Assembly: GCF_014697585.1 (NCBI RefSeq)
Contig: NZ_JACJSB010000033.1
Span: 1 to 48,387 of the forward strand
Reading direction: 5' to 3'
Source of the DNA: Dolichospermum sp. FACHB-1091
GTDB taxonomy: Bacteria > Cyanobacteriota > Cyanobacteriia > Cyanobacteriales > Nostocaceae
Length of the DNA: 48,387 nucleotides
The translations under genes and the position numbers were made by a program. A model generated the notes under the pieces. That model was not told the DNA's origin. It saw only the letters and a program-made list of their open reading frames with translations, and searched no databases. Positions 45,898-48,387 of the stretch are shown piece by piece (the stretch's first letter is position 1; each line of letters starts with the position of its first letter).

Positions 45898-45934
45898 GTC
45901 AGTGGTCAGTTGTCAGTGGTCAGTTGTTTGTTGT
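45898..45934. repeat. Heptad tandem repeat (GTCAGTGGTCAGTT)
   Basis: Alternating GTCAGTG/GTCAGTT units directly upstream of the radical SAM gene. STRR type; a related run is at 13058-13090. Confidence 0.8.
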
Positions 45935-46074
45935 CCCTTAGATTTCCGATTTAGCGATATTTTATTGACTAAATCTATATTATTCTCATAGTAAGGGAGT
46001 AGAAATTAATTTAAGACAAGTAAAATCTAAAATTTAATACCCAATTCCCAACTACCGTCAATATTATAACAGAG

Positions 46075-47001
46075 TTATCCTGGCCAACCTGCGGCAATGG
46101 CTAATAAGATGGAAATACCAAAAGCCAATCTATACCAAACAAAAACCAAGGTATTTTTAGTTTGTAAGTATTTGATTAAAAAGGCAATTGATAAATAAGA
46201 GAAAATAAAGGTAGAAATGATACCAATAATTAACAAAATCACAATATTATCTGGTAACTCATGAGCTTGAAACATTTTCAATATTTTCAAACTTTTGTAC
46301 AAAGTCGCAATTGTCAAAGTTGGAAATCCTAATAAAAATGAAAATTTCGCTGCTGCTTCCCTTTTTAACCCTAAAAATAAGCTTGTGGTTAAGGTTGAAC
46401 CAGAACGAGAAACTCCGGGAACTAAAGCTAAAGTTTGTCCCAACCCTACCAAAATCCCATCTCGAATTTCTAAAGCATCAAAACCCCGTTTCCGAGTGCC
46501 AATTTTTTCGGCTAAACCCAGTAAAAATGCCATAATAATTGACATGATCGCAATAATTAAGGAACTTTCTGGAATTACATCTTTGAAAACAAAACCAATT
46601 GTTAAAGCTGGAATTGTCCCCGCAGCAATTCCCACAACAATTTTCCAATCTTCCCTTTCCCAGTCTTTATTTTTAAAAGCTTTAATTGCACCTTTAACTA
46701 AACTAGAAATCACAGACCAAAAATACCATAAAATAGCAATTACACTACCAAATTGAATAGCATCAACAAAATCTTTATCACCAAGTTCTTTCCAACCAAA
46801 TACTTTTGTAAAAATTATTAAATGTGCTGTACTACTAATTGGTAAAAACTCTGTAATTCCTTGGACAATACCTAAAATAAATGCCTCTATGATTCCTTGA
46901 ACTAAATCAACTTGACTACTGACTGCTTCACTAGGTGATGTTATTTGTGATATTTGTAGCAAAAGTATATTTATACTACTTATTTCTAAGATTGTTGTCA
47001 T
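46075..47001 (-). CDS. uppP: Undecaprenyl-diphosphatase (UppP/BacA)
   Basis: A 308-aa integral membrane phosphatase that recycles undecaprenyl pyrophosphate for cell-wall synthesis and can give bacitracin resistance. Catalytic motifs are GIVQGITEFLPISSTAHLII (E and S essential) and PGVSRSGSTLTTSLFLGL. The start ATG at 47001 is preferred because AGGAG lies 8 nt upstream; the longer frame from 47022 would include that site in the coding sequence. The protein is slightly longer than E. coli UppP because of an N-terminal extension (about 35 aa) before the first catalytic block. Confidence 0.95.
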   Translation of the reverse strand: MTTILEISSINILLLQISQITSPSEAVSSQVDLVQGIIEAFILGIVQGITEFLPISSTAHLIIFTKVFGWKELGDKDFVDAIQFGSVIAILWYFWSVISSLVKGAIKAFKNKDWEREDWKIVVGIAAGTIPALTIGFVFKDVIPESSLIIAIMSIIMAFLLGLAEKIGTRKRGFDALEIRDGILVGLGQTLALVPGVSRSGSTLTTSLFLGLKREAAAKFSFLLGFPTLTIATLYKSLKILKMFQAHELPDNIVILLIIGIISTFIFSYLSIAFLIKYLQTKNTLVFVWYRLAFGISILLAIAAGWPG

Positions 47002-47214
47002 TAACCAGACTCCTAAAATCAATGCGTAATTCTAGCAAATTATCCAACTTTACTTGGTTGTGGTCAGTCTTTTTATGGGAAATCTTATCATGGGACTTAG
47101 AAAAAAAGACAATTGGAATATAAAAGTCAAAAGTTCGCAAGTAAATTAATCCTGGTTAATAAATTTTTCCCTAGCTCACAGATATGTTATAATCGTGGTA
47201 GTCATCGTCACAAA

Positions 47215-47331
47215 ATGCCATTAAAAAACCACATTTATCTATGTCCTGATTGTGGACACACAGAAGACAGAACGGTACAATACTTTTACAGTCCAACTTT
47301 CATCCTTTCATCTGAAATTGACAGCCCGTGA
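47215..47331 (+). CDS. Tiny zinc-ribbon-like ORF
   Basis: A 38-aa frame with a two-cysteine knuckle (LCPDCGHTEDR). TATAAT-like sequence lies about 25 bp upstream. It may be a real small protein or the relic of a zinc ribbon such as that of a TnpB; the other cysteine pair is missing. Weak support. Confidence 0.25.
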   Translation: MPLKNHIYLCPDCGHTEDRTVQYFYSPTFILSSEIDSP

Positions 47332-47380
47332 AAGAGACAACTCCCGCAGCCATGCCACCATGTTTTGACAAGTAGCGAAA

Positions 47381-47923
47381 ATGAGACGTAAATCTTTTAA
47401 TAATAGACCAAATAATACCCCTAAAGCCTCTATTTTCCAATCTCCGATCTTTAACTTCACCAGCATTGCTATTTTTGGAGGGGTGCTGATTTTGGGAATT
47501 GGAATTGGGATTGCGTTTAGTTCTACAACTACATTGAGTTCGTCAAATGTGGCTTCCCGTGAGTTCATTGACACCAGAGCGCCCAATCCTGAGATCTGCG
47601 TCCAATATGGAGCTAGTGCAATGGTGATGGATGCTAGATTATTTGTCACTCTTAATCCCTTTAATGTCTATGTTGCCCAGCCTAATATCCGCCCTGGATG
47701 TGTAATTCGTCAAAATAACTGGGCAATTTTGGAAAATAAAAAACTTGTGACTTCAGATCAGGTCAGGGAATGTAAAAACCGTTTGAATACCTTTGGCTTT
47801 ACAGGGGACTTAAATAGTGAAAAGCCTGATATTAGATGTATATATCAAAATGAATCCGCTCAAAATTTCTTTTTATCTCAACCTGGGGCTGTGGGAACTC
47901 CTCAAGATACGGAAAGATTTTAA
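47381..47923 (+). CDS. DUF3172 family protein (cyanobacterial)
   Basis: A 180-aa protein with one N-terminal transmembrane segment (ITSIAIFGGVLILGIGIGIAF-like, about 27-47). The conserved domain has NPEICVQYGASAMVMDARLFVTLNPFNVYV, RPGCVIRQNNWAIL and CKNRLNTFGFTGDL, followed by IRCIYQNE. I recognise the cyanobacterial DUF3172 family; function unknown. It probably faces the periplasm or lumen. Confidence 0.8.
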   Translation: MRRKSFNNRPNNTPKASIFQSPIFNFTSIAIFGGVLILGIGIGIAFSSTTTLSSSNVASREFIDTRAPNPEICVQYGASAMVMDARLFVTLNPFNVYVAQPNIRPGCVIRQNNWAILENKKLVTSDQVRECKNRLNTFGFTGDLNSEKPDIRCIYQNESAQNFFLSQPGAVGTPQDTERF

Positions 47924-48031
47924 ATACAGGGGTCAGGAGAAAGATTTTTCTTTCCCTTTTCCCCTTTTCTGAAAGGAGTTTAGCTAGTTAAATATTTGCC
48001 AACTAATACTAACTAATGCTATGCTTTTCTT

Positions 48032-48387
48032 ATGGCATACATACCACTTAGAAAAGCGGTCGAATTTCTGGGATTGCATCCAAACACCTTGAGGAGATAT
48101 GTAGATGAGGGGAAAATCAAAAGCATTAAAAACCCGGCAGGACAAAGATTATACGATGTCGAATCATACATCACGGGCGATTCAATTAGAACTCCCACTA
48201 TTTGCTACTGCCGGGTTAGTTCCTCAAAACAGCGAGATGACCTTGATAGACAAATCGCCTATATGCAATCCCTGTACCCAGACGCAGAAATCATCAAAGA
48301 TATTGGCTCAGGACTCAACTTCAAAAGAAAAGGTCTGCGCTCCAAACTGGACAGACTTTTGCAAGGAAATAAATTCATCCTTGTTGT
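48032..48387 (+). CDS. tnpA: IS607-family serine recombinase TnpA (3' end beyond window)
   Basis: The first 118 residues of an IS607-type transposase. A MerR-like DNA-binding domain comes first (LRKAVEFLGLHPNTLRRYVDEGKI, then AGQRLYDVESYI). The serine recombinase catalytic domain follows, with CYCRVSSSKQRDDLDRQIAYM, where one of the serines is the nucleophile. The gene runs off the window end; in IS607 elements a tnpB usually follows. The left end of the element must lie between 47924 and 48031, but I cannot fix it. Confidence 0.93.
   Translation, partial: MAYIPLRKAVEFLGLHPNTLRRYVDEGKIKSIKNPAGQRLYDVESYITGDSIRTPTICYCRVSSSKQRDDLDRQIAYMQSLYPDAEIIKDIGSGLNFKRKGLRSKLDRLLQGNKFILV

Noticed and set aside
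46295-46756. 153-codon plus-strand frame antisense to uppP
   Set aside because: Antisense shadow of a well-conserved gene.

Overview
The window reads as chromosomal DNA of a filamentous, probably nitrogen-fixing-type (Nostocales-like) cyanobacterium. The evidence is a complete psaD (photosystem I subunit II), several cyanobacteria-restricted families (DUF3086, DUF3119, DUF3172, TIGR03279-type radical SAM protein, Ycf63-type MlaE permease, DICT-domain histidine kinase), many HIP1 octamers (GCGATCGC, e.g. near 8727, 12284, 13292, 18736, 21950, 22804, 36446, 37532), and abundant short tandem and dispersed repeats of the kind seen in Anabaena/Nostoc relatives. No rRNA, tRNA or CRISPR array was recognised.

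Layout. (1) 1-7.6 kb, accessory: an AraC-type regulator with a truncated paralogue next to it, then a Cys-type sulfatase and a formylglycine-generating enzyme, the pair lying between two ~500 bp direct repeats. A ~100 bp core of those repeats also occurs immediately upstream of the AraC gene, which suggests a shared operator or a shared origin. (2) 7.6-25 kb, core metabolism: plsY, DUF3086, DUF3119 and MlaE permease on the minus strand; sppA and aroH on plus; a zinc amidase; metH; a DICT-GAF histidine kinase; psaD; trpE; uvrB. metH carries two dispersed intergenic-type repeats translated in frame. (3) 25.2-37.2 kb, defence island, visibly AT-richer: a DNA phosphorothioation locus with dndB divergent from dndC-dndD-dndE. 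Convergent to dndB is a plus-strand block: a 57-aa protein overlapping a second DndD-like SMC-type ATPase, two Uma2-family nuclease-fold proteins, a Dnd-associated protein 4 homologue and an HNH endonuclease with an N-terminal sulfur-binding-type domain. No dndA and no dndFGH are present in the window. (4) 37.2-47.9 kb: AmpG-like MFS carrier, small membrane proteins, GNAT acetyltransferase, HEAT-repeat protein, a Uma2 protein with a 21-bp-repeat coiled-coil tail, LptF/G permease, a small lipoprotein, a HTH-like small protein, TIGR03279 radical SAM protein, uppP and DUF3172, with MITE-like inverted-repeat elements between them. (5) 48.03 kb to the end: the start of an IS607-type serine recombinase gene.

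How the parts fit. The Dnd proteins would replace a non-bridging backbone oxygen with sulfur at chosen sites. DndB would repress, DndC would carry sulfur through a PP-loop/Fe-S chemistry, DndD would be the ATPase and DndE the nicked-DNA binder. The most interesting point is that the usual restriction partners DndFGH are missing from this locus and an SBD-like/HNH nuclease, a second DndD-like ATPase and Uma2 nucleases sit there instead, so this may be an alternative phosphorothioate-linked restriction module. In the first region the sulfatase and FGE form a self-contained enzyme/activator pair, because FGE converts the sulfatase active-site cysteine to formylglycine. All functional statements come from reading motifs by eye; no database search was run.
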